Shown here: piece by piece, positions 32,685-41,234 of the stretch
How the letters are laid out: every line of letters begins with the position of its first letter
How positions within the stretch are numbered: position 1 is the first letter of the stretch
Origin: Sphingobium sp. CAP-1
GTDB lineage: Bacteria; Pseudomonadota; Alphaproteobacteria; Sphingomonadales; Sphingomonadaceae
NCBI RefSeq assembly: GCF_009720145.1
Contig: NZ_CP046252.1
Location: forward strand, 2,491,001-2,555,000
DNA: 64,000 bases
Direction of reading: 5' to 3'
Made by a program: the position numbers and the translations under genes
Notes under the pieces: generated by a model
The model's database searches: none
What the model saw: the letters and a program-made list of their open reading frames with translations, nothing else
What the model was told of the DNA's origin: nothing

Positions 32685-34793
32685 TTATTGGTCGCCGGCT
32701 GGCCTTGTCGGTCGGTTCTGCTGCTGCTGCCGCTGGCGATCGCGGCCCAGCACATTGTCGATCCATTGCTGGTCCAGACGCGGCGGTTGCGGGCGGTCCT
32801 GCGGGTCCACCTCCATCTGCTGCTGGTCGGCATCCTCCTCGGCATCCGATCCGGCTGGCCGGCCGCGCTCGATCGGCAGGCCGTTCTCATCGACCATCAT
32901 GCCGCTGTCGACGCCATTATCGGGACCGCCATAATAGGCTTCGGCGTCGGGTTCGAGCTGCCATTCGGGCAAGGTCACTTCGGTTTCGAACTTTTCGACC
33001 GGACGTTTCGCCACCGCCACCTTCATATAGTCGGCGAAGGCGCGCGCGGGCGCGCGGCCGCCCTGAAGCACGCCGACCGCCCTGGCATCGTCGCGACCCA
33101 TCCAGACGCCGGTGGTGATGCCGCTGGAAAAGCCCAGGAACCAGCCATCCTTGTTGCTGCTGGTGGTGCCGGTCTTGCCCGCGACCGGGCGGCCGATCTG
33201 CGCCGCCTTGCCGGTGCCGGTGCTGACGGCGGTCTGCATCAGGTCGGTCATGCCGGCCGCGACCCAAGGAGCGACCAGCACGCGGCTGGTGTCGTCCTGA
33301 TGGCTGTAGAGCAGGCGGCCGTCGGCGGTCGTGACCCTGGTGATGCCATAGGGCGTCACGGCAATGCCCTTGCGCGCGATCGAGGCGAAGGCGCGGGTCA
33401 TGTCGATCAGCCGCACGTCCGACGTGCCCAGCACCATCGACGGATGGGTGTTGATCGGCGTCGTGACGCCAAAGCGCCGGGCCATGTCGGCGACGGTCGG
33501 GAAACCAACTTCCATGCCCAGCTTCGCGGCGACCGTGTTGATCGAGTAAGCGAAGGCGGTGCGGATATCGATGTCACCGGAAAAGCGGCCCGAACTGTTG
33601 CGCGGGGACCAGCCGTTGATCGTTACCGGTTCGTCGGTGACGCCGGTGTCGGGGGTATAGCCCGCCTCCAGCGCGGCCATATAGACGAAGATCTTCCAGG
33701 CCGATCCGGGCTGGCGCGTCGCGGTGGTGGCGCGATTATAGTTGGAGCTGACATAGTCCAGCCCGCCGACCATCGCCCGCACCGCGCCGTCGCGATCCAG
33801 ACTGACCAGCGCGCCCTGCGTGCCGGCCGGCACATTGGCCTTGACCGCCGCGGTGGCCGCATTCTGCATTCCCAGATCGATGGTGGTGTAGACCTCCAGC
33901 GGCTCATTGGGTTCGTCGATCAGCACGTCGAGCTGGGGCAGCGCCCAGTCGGTGAAATAGCGCACGCTGTTCTGCGGCGGCTCCGGCGCCATGCGGACGC
34001 CGGCCAGATCGGCATTGGCATGGTCTGACGCCGAAATCGCGCCATTTTCCTGCATCAGGTCCAGCACCACGCCGGCGCGGCCGATCGCGGCATCGGCGTC
34101 GGCGGTGGGCGAATAACTGGACGGCGCCTTGACCAGACCGGCGATGATCGCGGCTTCGGGCAGGCGCAGGCTGGTGGCGGGATGGCCGAAAAATTTGCGG
34201 CTGGCCGCGTCGATGCCATAGGCGCCGCCGCCGAAATAGACCTTGTTGAGGTAGAGTTCGAGGATTTGTCGCTTGGAGAATTTGCGCTCCAGTGCCAGCG
34301 CCAGGATCATTTCGCGAAGCTTGCGACCGAAACTATAGCTGTTGTTGAGGAAGATGTTGCGCGTCACCTGCTGGGTGATGGTCGATGCGCCCTGCCAGCG
34401 GCGGCCGGTGCCGCGCCGTTCGATCGCGACCCAGGCGGCGCGCGCCATGCCCACCGGATCGACGCCGGGATGCAGGTAGAAGCGCTTGTCCTCGGTCGAT
34501 ACCATCGCGTCGACCATGACCTGCGGAATCTGGTCGTAGCTGAGCCACTGCCCGAAACTCGGCCCCAGCGAGACGATGACGCTGCCGTCGGCGGCGTGGA
34601 CGCGGATCATCTGGCCGTTGGGCGAGGATTTCAGGCTGTCATAGTCGGGCAGCGACTGCATCGCGATCACCACCGCGATCACCACCGCCAACAGGCCCGC
34701 GACCGCCGCCGCCAGGCCGATTTTCAGCCCGCGCACCGCCCATGTCTTTACCCGGCCCCGCGGGGCGCCCTTGCTCTTGCTAGATCCTGCCAT
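32685..34793 (-). CDS. Class A penicillin-binding protein (PBP1A-like)
   Basis: 702-residue bifunctional peptidoglycan synthase. A basic cytosolic start and one membrane helix (LAAAVAGLLAVVIAVVIAM), then transglycosylase motifs EDKRFYLHPGVD (catalytic glutamate), STITQQVTRNIF and RKLREMILALALERKF, then transpeptidase motifs SAWK (SxxK, in RQPGSAWKIF), SIN (SxN, in YSINTVA) and KTGTT. The C-terminal tail is glutamine-, proline- and aspartate-rich and probably disordered. Stands alone between convergent neighbours. Confidence 0.93.
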   Translation of the reverse strand: MAGSSKSKGAPRGRVKTWAVRGLKIGLAAAVAGLLAVVIAVVIAMQSLPDYDSLKSSPNGQMIRVHAADGSVIVSLGPSFGQWLSYDQIPQVMVDAMVSTEDKRFYLHPGVDPVGMARAAWVAIERRGTGRRWQGASTITQQVTRNIFLNNSYSFGRKLREMILALALERKFSKRQILELYLNKVYFGGGAYGIDAASRKFFGHPATSLRLPEAAIIAGLVKAPSSYSPTADADAAIGRAGVVLDLMQENGAISASDHANADLAGVRMAPEPPQNSVRYFTDWALPQLDVLIDEPNEPLEVYTTIDLGMQNAATAAVKANVPAGTQGALVSLDRDGAVRAMVGGLDYVSSNYNRATTATRQPGSAWKIFVYMAALEAGYTPDTGVTDEPVTINGWSPRNSSGRFSGDIDIRTAFAYSINTVAAKLGMEVGFPTVADMARRFGVTTPINTHPSMVLGTSDVRLIDMTRAFASIARKGIAVTPYGITRVTTADGRLLYSHQDDTSRVLVAPWVAAGMTDLMQTAVSTGTGKAAQIGRPVAGKTGTTSSNKDGWFLGFSSGITTGVWMGRDDARAVGVLQGGRAPARAFADYMKVAVAKRPVEKFETEVTLPEWQLEPDAEAYYGGPDNGVDSGMMVDENGLPIERGRPAGSDAEEDADQQQMEVDPQDRPQPPRLDQQWIDNVLGRDRQRQQQQNRPTRPAGDQ

Positions 34794-34977
34794 TTGTGCC
34801 GCCCCGGATACGCGCTAATCCCGGCCCCGGCCAGCGCAAAACATGCAACCGGCGCGGAAAAAGACCGTCGCGCCGTCCATGGCGAACGGCGCTTTACCGG
34901 CGATGAACGGCCAGGATGCAGTCGTCATGAAGGCGCGGTGAAATCGGCGTGCAGCGATCCGCGACGATGCGGTCTGG

Positions 34978-35382
34978 CTATTTCGCTTCGTCGCGCGGCT
35001 TGAAGGCCAGGCCGGCGCTGTTCATGCAATAGCGCATTCCGTTGACCCCCGGCCCGTCGGGGAAAACATGGCCCAGATGCCCTTCGCAGGTGGCGCAGCG
35101 GACTTCGGTGCGGATCATGCCATGGCTGTTGTCGCGAATCTCCTCGACCGCGTCGATATCGACCGGCGCGGTGAAGCTGGGCCAGCCCGATCCGCTGTCA
35201 TATTTTTCCTCGGCGTCGAACAGTTCGGCGCCGCAGCCGGCGCAAAAATAGACGCCGTCGGCCTTGTTGCTGTTATATTTGCCGGTGAAGGCGCGCTCCG
35301 TCCCCGCCTCCCGCAACACATGATATTGTTCGGGGGAAAGGCGCTCGCGCCATTGCGCGTCGGTCAGGGTCAGCTTCTCCAT
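34978..35382 (-). CDS. msrB: Peptide methionine-R-sulfoxide reductase
   Basis: 134 residues. Reduces the R form of methionine sulfoxide in proteins. The two zinc-binding pairs CAGC and CATC, the substrate region SGSGWPSFTAPV and RTEVRCATCEGHLGHVFPDG are present, with the catalytic cysteine in MRYCMNSAGLAF. Start ATG 35382 (MEKLTLTDAQ) fits the usual size; 35400 and 35418 are upstream alternatives. It is 32 nt downstream of holA, so it may be co-transcribed. Confidence 0.94.
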   Translation of the reverse strand: MEKLTLTDAQWRERLSPEQYHVLREAGTERAFTGKYNSNKADGVYFCAGCGAELFDAEEKYDSGSGWPSFTAPVDIDAVEEIRDNSHGMIRTEVRCATCEGHLGHVFPDGPGVNGMRYCMNSAGLAFKPRDEAK

Positions 35383-35414
35383 GGCGGGCAATATGGCCAT
35401 GCGATCCCGGTCGA

Positions 35415-36443
35415 TCAAGCCCGCTCGCGCGCGGCCTGTCGGGCGATGGCCAGCAATTCATGGCGCACCAGCAGGTCGCCCAGCCCGCGACCGCCGCGGC
35501 TCGACCGCTCGGCCTCCAGCAAGCGCTGAATCACGCGGGCGATGCCGGGGGCGTCCCATGTCCGCACCTGGCGGGACACCAGCCCCTTCTCCTTCCAGAA
35601 CACCGCCTTGCCTGCCGATTCGACCGCCGCATCCAGCCGGCCGCTGGCGTCGAAGGCGTCGCGGATGGTGGCGATCAGCATCGCGCGGGTCAGCAGCGGG
35701 CGGATGACCGACGCCATCGCCGCGCCGGTTTCGCTGAGGCTGACCAGTTCACGGTGCATGGCTTTCAGGTCGCCGCCCAGCACCGCGTTGACCAGCGGCG
35801 CGATTTCGGTGTCGGGATTGTCGGCGGACAGGGCGTCCAGCGCCTCCGCCGTCGCTTCGCGCGGGCGATCCGGCGCAGCGTCGAGATAGAGGATCAGTTT
35901 CTCGACCTCGCCCGCCATCAACGCGCGGTCGCCATTGGCCAGATCGACGATGCGCCGCGCCAGTTCGGTCGGCAGCCGCAGCCCGCCTTCGCGGGCGATG
36001 CCGATCGCGATCTGCTCCGCTTCGCGCGCGTCGGGCTGGTAGGAGATGAAGGCCAGCGCGCTCTTGTGATCGAGCGCCAGCTTGAGCAATTTCGACGTGG
36101 CCTTGAGCGCACCGACGACCGCGATCACCGGATTGCCCGCTACCTCCGCTTCCAGCAGGGCAGTCAGCGCGGGCAGCGATTCCTCGCCCATGCCGCTGAT
36201 GCGGACCCAGCGTTTGTCGCCGAACATGGAGAAGGACGCGGCTTCGTCGGACAGGCGCGCGGGATCGTCCTTCAGCGTCGGGCCGTCCAGATCGATCCGC
36301 TCGGCCTGCGGTCCCATTGCCCGTTCCAGCCTTTTGGCCAGCACCAGGCTGCTTGCTTCATCGGGGCCGTAGAGCAGGAAGAAGCGAATATCCGCCGGTG
36401 GCGCATCGAGCGCCTTTTCGATCTGGCCGCGATTGGCCTTCAA
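35415..36443 (-). CDS. holA: DNA polymerase III delta subunit
   Basis: 342-residue clamp-loader subunit that opens the sliding clamp. Recognised by FFLLYGPDEASSLVLAKRLE at the N-terminus, KRWVRISGMGEESLPALTALL and the C-terminal GLVSRQVRTWDAPGIARVIQRLLEAE region split by shared helices. Its start overlaps the lptE stop by 4 nt, as in other Alphaproteobacteria with the leuS-lptE-holA group. Confidence 0.9.
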   Translation of the reverse strand: MKANRGQIEKALDAPPADIRFFLLYGPDEASSLVLAKRLERAMGPQAERIDLDGPTLKDDPARLSDEAASFSMFGDKRWVRISGMGEESLPALTALLEAEVAGNPVIAVVGALKATSKLLKLALDHKSALAFISYQPDAREAEQIAIGIAREGGLRLPTELARRIVDLANGDRALMAGEVEKLILYLDAAPDRPREATAEALDALSADNPDTEIAPLVNAVLGGDLKAMHRELVSLSETGAAMASVIRPLLTRAMLIATIRDAFDASGRLDAAVESAGKAVFWKEKGLVSRQVRTWDAPGIARVIQRLLEAERSSRGGRGLGDLLVRHELLAIARQAARERA

Positions 36444-36937
36444 GGATTGCCGGCCTTGCGCGAAAACAGCGCGAGGCGGGTGACGATCTGGTCGGCGACC
36501 GTCTGGGACAGGCGTTCCAGCGCGGTGTCCTCTGCCGCGATCGTCGCATATTCGCTCGACACCACGTCGATGCCCGCGTCGGAGCCGGCGGTGTCGTCCA
36601 GTATCTGGGCGCCCGTCGCGCCGTCGACCAGTTGATAGCGCGCGCGCAGCGTGCGCCGTTCACGGGTAATGGCGGCGTCGGCACGCAGACCAAAGCCGCT
36701 GATATTATCGTCCAGCTTCACCACCAGCCGGTAATGCGGGCCGCTGCCGCCCTGCATCGCGCCCAGCCGATCCCTGAGCGCATTGCCCACCAGCCAGCCG
36801 GCCTTGCCCTCGATCGGGGCGACCTCGACATTGCCGAGCGTCTGCGCCACCGCGCCATGCCCGCCTCCGCCATAAACGGGCCGCAGCCCGCAGGCGGAGA
36901 GGGACGCGAGAGCGATAAGGGGGAGGATGCGCTTCAT
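36440..36937 (-). CDS. lptE: LPS-assembly lipoprotein LptE
   Basis: 165 residues. Lipoprotein signal with lipobox LASLSAC followed by GLRPVYGGGG, then the LptE domain (EGKAGWLVGNALRDRLG, YRLVVKLDDNISGFGLRAD, ITRERRTLRARYQLVD). LptE plugs LptD in the outer membrane to insert LPS. Sits between leuS and holA, a conserved arrangement, and overlaps holA by 4 nt. Confidence 0.9.
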   Translation of the reverse strand: MKRILPLIALASLSACGLRPVYGGGGHGAVAQTLGNVEVAPIEGKAGWLVGNALRDRLGAMQGGSGPHYRLVVKLDDNISGFGLRADAAITRERRTLRARYQLVDGATGAQILDDTAGSDAGIDVVSSEYATIAAEDTALERLSQTVADQIVTRLALFSRKAGNP

Positions 36938-36951
36938 GAACCAGTCCTATA

Positions 36952-37013
36952 TCCGTTCGGGCTGAGCTTGTCGAAGCCCGCGCGCGTCCTTCGACAAGCT
37001 CAGCCCGAACGGA
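36952..37013. repeat. Dispersed inverted repeat, family B, copy 2 (perfect)
   Basis: The left arm at 36952-36976 begins TCCGTTCGGGCTGAGCTTG and the right arm at 36989-37013 is its exact reverse complement, 25 bp each, with a 12-nt spacer CCCGCGCGCGTC. Occupies the gap between leuS and lptE, 10 nt from the leuS stop. May act as a stem in the leuS-lptE message. Confidence 0.85.
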
Positions 37014-37022
37014 GGTTGCGCG

Positions 37023-39551
37023 TCAGGCGACGATATTCACCAGCCGATCCGGCACGACGATGATCTTCTTCGGGGTCGCGCCGTCCAGCGTGCGGGCCAC
37101 ATTGGGTGCGGCCAGCGCCAGCCGCTCCAGTTCGTCCCTCGGCGTTCCCTTGGCCACGGTGATGGTGTCGCGCAGCTTGCCCATCACCTGACAGGCGATG
37201 GTGACTTCATCATCGACCAGCAAAGCCGGATCGACCGGCGGCCAGGCGGCGTCGGCAATCAGCCCCTCACCACCCATCTCCGCCCAGCCCTCTTCGGCCA
37301 GATGCGGGGTCATCGGCGCGACCAGCAGCGCCAGCGCGCGGATCGCGGCGGTGCGGCTGGCGGAGGGCTTGGCCTTCTCGATCGCATTGGTGAGTTCGTA
37401 AATCTTGGCGACGGCCTTGTTGAAGCCCAGCGCCTCGATATCCCTGGCCACGCCATCGACGGTCTGGTGCAGCTTGCGATCGAGCGCCTTGTCCTGTCCC
37501 TGCGCGCTCGCGTCGCATTCGCCGAACAGCCGCCAGACGCGGTTGACGAAGCGCCACGATCCCTCGATCCCCGCTTCGGTCCAGGGCAGGTCGCGCTCCG
37601 GCGGGCTGTCGGACAGCATGAACCAGCGCACCGCGTCCGCGCCATATTGGGCGATGATGTCGTCGGGATCGACGACATTCTTCTTGGACTTGGACATTTT
37701 GATGACCCGGCCGACCTCGACCGGCGCCTTGTCGGCGATCAGCGTCGCGCCATCGGCCGTGCGGGTGATTTCGCCCGGCGCGTAAAAGACGGGGGGCAGC
37801 CCCTCGCCCTGTTCGCGGCTGTAGGTTTCATGCGTCACCATGCCCTGCGTGAACAGGCCGGTGAACGGCTCGGCGAAACCCAGGTGGCCCATATGCTGGA
37901 GCGCGCGGGTCCAGAAGCGGGCGTAGAGCAGATGCAGGATCGCATGTTCCACGCCGCCAATATATTGGCCGACCGGCAGCCATTGTTCGACCGTGGCGCG
38001 ATCGAACGGCCTGTCCTTGGGCTGGCTGGCGAAGCGGATGAAATACCAGCTCGAATCGGCGAAGGTGTCGAGCGTGTCCGTCTCGCGCACCGCCGGCTGG
38101 CCGCAACTTGGGCAGTCGACATGCTTCCAGGTCGGATGGCGATCGAGCGGATTGCCCGGAATGTCGAAGCTGACATCTTCCGGCAGCACGACCGGCAACT
38201 GGTCCTTTGGCACGCCCACCGGGCCGCAGCTTTCGCAATGGATCACCGGGATCGGCGTGCCCCAGTAACGCTGGCGCGACACGCCCCAGTCGCGCAGGCG
38301 GAACACGGTCTTGCCTTCGCCCCAGCCCTCGCTTTGCGCGCGGGCGATGACGGCGACCTTCGCCTCCTCCACCGCCATGCCGTTCAGGAAGCGGGAGTTA
38401 ACGAGATGGCCGGGGCCGCTATAGGCTTCATTGTGGATCGGCGCGTCGGCCTCCCCCTCCGGCGCGACGACCCGTTCGACCGGCAACATATATTTGCGCG
38501 CGAAGTCGAGGTCGCGCTGGTCATGCGCGGGCACGCCCATGACCGCGCCGGTGCCATAGTCCATCAGCACGAAATTGGCGATGAATACGGGCAGGTGCCA
38601 GTCGGGATCGAAGGGATGCGCGACCGTCAGGCCGGTGTCGAAGCCCAGCTTCTCCGCCGTTTCCAGTTCGGCGGCGGTGGTGCCGCCTTCCTTGCATTTC
38701 TCGATGAAGGCGACCGCATCGGGGTTGTTCGCGGCAACCGCCTGCGCCACCGGATGGTCGGCCGCGATCGCGACGAAGCTGGCCCCGAAAATCGTGTCGG
38801 GCCGGGTCGAATAGACATCAATCTCGGTATCGAAGGGCGCAACTGGCTTGAAATGGAATTGCAAACCGACCGACTTGCCGATCCAGTTCTCCTGCATCGT
38901 CCGCACCTTGTCGGGCCACTGGTCGAGGCTCTTCAGCCCTTCTAGCAGATCGTCGGCGAACTGGGTGATTTTCAGGAACCACTGGGAGAGCTTGCGCTTT
39001 TCGACCAGCGCGCCGGAGCGCCAGCCGCGCCCGTCGATCACCTGTTCGTTCGCCAGCACGGTCATGTCGACCGGATCCCAGTTGACCGCGCTTTCCTTGC
39101 GATAGACGAGGCCCGCTTCCAGCATGTCCAGGAACAAAGCCTGTTCATGGCCATAATAGTCCGGTTCGCAGGTCGCGAGTTCGCGGGACCAGTCGATCGC
39201 GAAGCCCAGCTTCTTGAGCTGCGCGCGCATGTTGGCGATATTGTCACGGGTCCACGACCCCGGATGGACCTTCTTTTCCATCGCCGCATTTTCGGCCGGC
39301 ATCCCGAAGGCGTCCCAGCCCATCGGGTGCAGCACTTCATGCCCGGTCATCCGGCGGAAGCGGGCCAGCACGTCGCCCATCGAATAGTTGCGGACATGGC
39401 CGATATGGATGCGCCCCGACGGATAGGGGAACATTTCCAGCACATAGGAACGCGGCTTGGTCGAGGCGTCGTCCGCCCTGAAGCTCTGCTGCTCGTCCCA
39501 GGTCGCCTGCCAGCGGGCGTCGGCCTCCAGCGGGTTGAAGCGCCTCTGCAT
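37023..39551 (-). CDS. leuS: Leucyl-tRNA synthetase
   Basis: 842-residue class I synthetase. HIGH motif in YPSGRIHIGHVRNYSMGDVL, the editing domain (RPDTIFGASFVAIAADHPVA), the zinc-type CESCGPV and CPSCGQP, and KMSKSKKNVVDPDDI with the C-terminal anticodon domain. Attaches leucine to tRNA-Leu. Start ATG 39551 (MQRRFNPLEA). Part of the DUF3576-leuS-lptE-holA string. Confidence 0.95.
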   Translation of the reverse strand: MQRRFNPLEADARWQATWDEQQSFRADDASTKPRSYVLEMFPYPSGRIHIGHVRNYSMGDVLARFRRMTGHEVLHPMGWDAFGMPAENAAMEKKVHPGSWTRDNIANMRAQLKKLGFAIDWSRELATCEPDYYGHEQALFLDMLEAGLVYRKESAVNWDPVDMTVLANEQVIDGRGWRSGALVEKRKLSQWFLKITQFADDLLEGLKSLDQWPDKVRTMQENWIGKSVGLQFHFKPVAPFDTEIDVYSTRPDTIFGASFVAIAADHPVAQAVAANNPDAVAFIEKCKEGGTTAAELETAEKLGFDTGLTVAHPFDPDWHLPVFIANFVLMDYGTGAVMGVPAHDQRDLDFARKYMLPVERVVAPEGEADAPIHNEAYSGPGHLVNSRFLNGMAVEEAKVAVIARAQSEGWGEGKTVFRLRDWGVSRQRYWGTPIPVIHCESCGPVGVPKDQLPVVLPEDVSFDIPGNPLDRHPTWKHVDCPSCGQPAVRETDTLDTFADSSWYFIRFASQPKDRPFDRATVEQWLPVGQYIGGVEHAILHLLYARFWTRALQHMGHLGFAEPFTGLFTQGMVTHETYSREQGEGLPPVFYAPGEITRTADGATLIADKAPVEVGRVIKMSKSKKNVVDPDDIIAQYGADAVRWFMLSDSPPERDLPWTEAGIEGSWRFVNRVWRLFGECDASAQGQDKALDRKLHQTVDGVARDIEALGFNKAVAKIYELTNAIEKAKPSASRTAAIRALALLVAPMTPHLAEEGWAEMGGEGLIADAAWPPVDPALLVDDEVTIACQVMGKLRDTITVAKGTPRDELERLALAAPNVARTLDGATPKKIIVVPDRLVNIVA

Positions 39552-39574
39552 GTCATGTCCTTATAAATGCAAGC

Positions 39575-39602
39575 GGGCTGGGCTTGTCGAAAAGCCCAGC
39601 CC
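39575..39602. other. Hairpin between DUF3576 and leuS
   Basis: GGGCTGGGCTT and AAGCCCAGCCC form an 11-bp stem with a 6-nt loop GTCGAA. It resembles family B arms in part (GCTTGTCGAA). No T-run follows on the leuS side, so it may be a leader stem or a degenerate repeat copy. Confidence 0.6.
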
Positions 39603-39649
39603 CGATGTCGATGAAACAGGGCGTTGCGACGCCCGCTTTGGGGTTTGGG

Positions 39650-40093
39650 TCAGCCGATCGCGGAGCGGCGCAGGTCGCGCGCCTTGGTGAGGATGATCTC
39701 CTCCAGCTTCTGCACCGTGGCGGCGGCGACCGGGGCGTCGATCCACTGGCCGCCCTGGTTGATCTGGCGGCTGGCGGCGACGCGCAGCGCGTCGGCGCGC
39801 AGATCCTGATCCAGGATCGACACGGTCAGCTTCATCCGCTCATTGGGGCTGGTCGGGCTGGCATACCAGTCGGTGACGATGACGCCGCCGTTCGAATCCG
39901 TCTGCACCATCGGCATGAAGGACAATGTATCGAGCGCCGCGCGCCACAGATAGGCGTTGACGCCGATGGTCGTCACCTTCGACGCGGCGATGTCCGCCTT
40001 GGGACGTTCCTTGGCGCCACCGCCGCAGGCCGCGAGCGGCAGGAGGGCGGCCAGCAGCAGGCCGGAAGAAAGGGAGGCGGGGAGGCGGACCAT
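39650..40093 (-). CDS. DUF3576 family lipoprotein
   Basis: 147 residues of the DUF3576 family, seen upstream of leuS in Alphaproteobacteria. A lipoprotein signal (LLLAALLPLAAC) is followed by VNAYLWRAALDTLSFMPMVQ, GGVIVTDWYASPTSPNERMK and VTVSIL-like LTVSILDQDLRADALRV. Function unknown; it probably sits on the periplasmic side of a membrane. Start ATG 40093. Confidence 0.88.
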   Translation of the reverse strand: MVRLPASLSSGLLLAALLPLAACGGGAKERPKADIAASKVTTIGVNAYLWRAALDTLSFMPMVQTDSNGGVIVTDWYASPTSPNERMKLTVSILDQDLRADALRVAASRQINQGGQWIDAPVAAATVQKLEEIILTKARDLRRSAIG

Positions 40094-40328
40094 CAGGCGT
40101 ATGTCCTAGCTTGAAAAACGAGAAACTGCCCGCTTCTATAGTGGCCGTGCCGCGCGGGGCAAGGGGGCGCTAAGGGCCGGCGCGATGGATAGACGCCGCG
40201 CGGGGCGCAGCGCCCTGTGTATTCGATGCAACAGCTCCGACAAAAAGGCGTCCCGCCCCTAGCCAGTGGCGGCTTTTAGGGTGTAATGCGTTGTTGAATT
40301 ACAGGTCTGCGGGGACAGAGTCGGGATC

Positions 40329-41054
40329 ATGGGCGTGAATAGGGGATATGTGGCTTGGGCGGGCGCGGCGACAGCCGTGGCTGGCTTCATGCTGTCCCCT
40401 GCGATCGGCGCCGCGACCGATCTGGTGCGGCTGCGCGCCGAAGCGCCGGTGTCGCTGGGCGCGCTGGGCAGCATCTCATCCTTCACCCCGACGATCAAGG
40501 ATCCGCGGCTTGCCGCCGCCTATGCCAGGATCGCCGCCAGCGCGAGCGGCCAGGGCTTCCGCTTCACGCCGACCAGCGGATCGCTGAGCGGCCAGCGTTC
40601 GATCACCATCATGGTCCGCGCCAGCGCCGATCGTCTTGATCGCACGCCGACGCCGGTGGACATCAAGCCGGTCGCCTTCAGCCTGAACGGCGCGCATAAC
40701 TGGCGCAAATTCGCCCTGCCCGACTCGGTCGGCCGCAAGGCGCTGGACCCGGTTCCGGTCGAAACCATGGTTGATGCCAAGAATTTCGCGCTGGAGGACA
40801 GCAAGAAGGACCGGTTCAGTACCAAGGTGCTGATCGAGACGCGGCGCGAGCCGGGCACCGCCGCGACCGTGCGCAACCCGTCGGCGGACAAGGATTATTC
40901 GCTGGATCTGGCCAGTTCCTATTCGCTGACGCGTAACCTGAACGTTACGGCGGGCGTGCGCTACAATAACAGCACCGCCGGCCGCCTGACCCCGATGACC
41001 GACGAGCGGCAGGACAGCCAGGCCGTCTATTTCGGCACCATCTTCAAATTCTGA
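40329..41054 (+). CDS. Hypothetical exported protein with barrel-like C-terminus
   Basis: 241 residues, not recognised. A signal peptide-like start (VAWAGAATAVAGFMLSPAIGA) is followed by a serine-rich middle and a C-terminus with alternating beta-like strands (YSLTRNLNVTAGVRYNNSTA) ending in YFGTIFKF. A final aromatic residue and alternating hydrophobicity suggest an outer-membrane protein, but too few strands are visible for a full barrel. Alone between a gap of 235 nt and a palindromic repeat. Confidence 0.65.
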   Translation: MGVNRGYVAWAGAATAVAGFMLSPAIGAATDLVRLRAEAPVSLGALGSISSFTPTIKDPRLAAAYARIAASASGQGFRFTPTSGSLSGQRSITIMVRASADRLDRTPTPVDIKPVAFSLNGAHNWRKFALPDSVGRKALDPVPVETMVDAKNFALEDSKKDRFSTKVLIETRREPGTAATVRNPSADKDYSLDLASSYSLTRNLNVTAGVRYNNSTAGRLTPMTDERQDSQAVYFGTIFKF

Positions 41055-41160
41055 CGGCCTGAGGGTCTGACAGGCTGACAGCGTGGCTGTCGGCTTTCGA
41101 ATCCTCTGATCCGCATAACTGCGTTCGCTTCCAGCCTGTCGCGAAGCGGCGACATAAAAT

Positions 41161-41231
41161 ATCGTGCTCCCGCGCAGGCGGGAGCTAGTCCTGCGGTCTG
41201 AACTAGGCTCCCGCCTGCGCGGGAGCACGAT
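41161..41231. repeat. Dispersed palindromic repeat, family A, copy 3
   Basis: ATCGTGCTCCCGCGCAGGCG on the left pairs with its reverse complement on the right (ending GGGAGCACGAT), with only a 1-nt offset near the inner end. Centre CCTGCGGTCTGA, as in copy 2. Sits at the convergent 3' ends of the 40329 and 41235 genes. Confidence 0.85.
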
Positions 41232-41234
41232 TTG

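Noticed and set aside
14319..41231. CRISPR array from the repeated palindromes
   Set aside because: Copies are many kilobases apart, not regularly spaced, and no cas genes are present.
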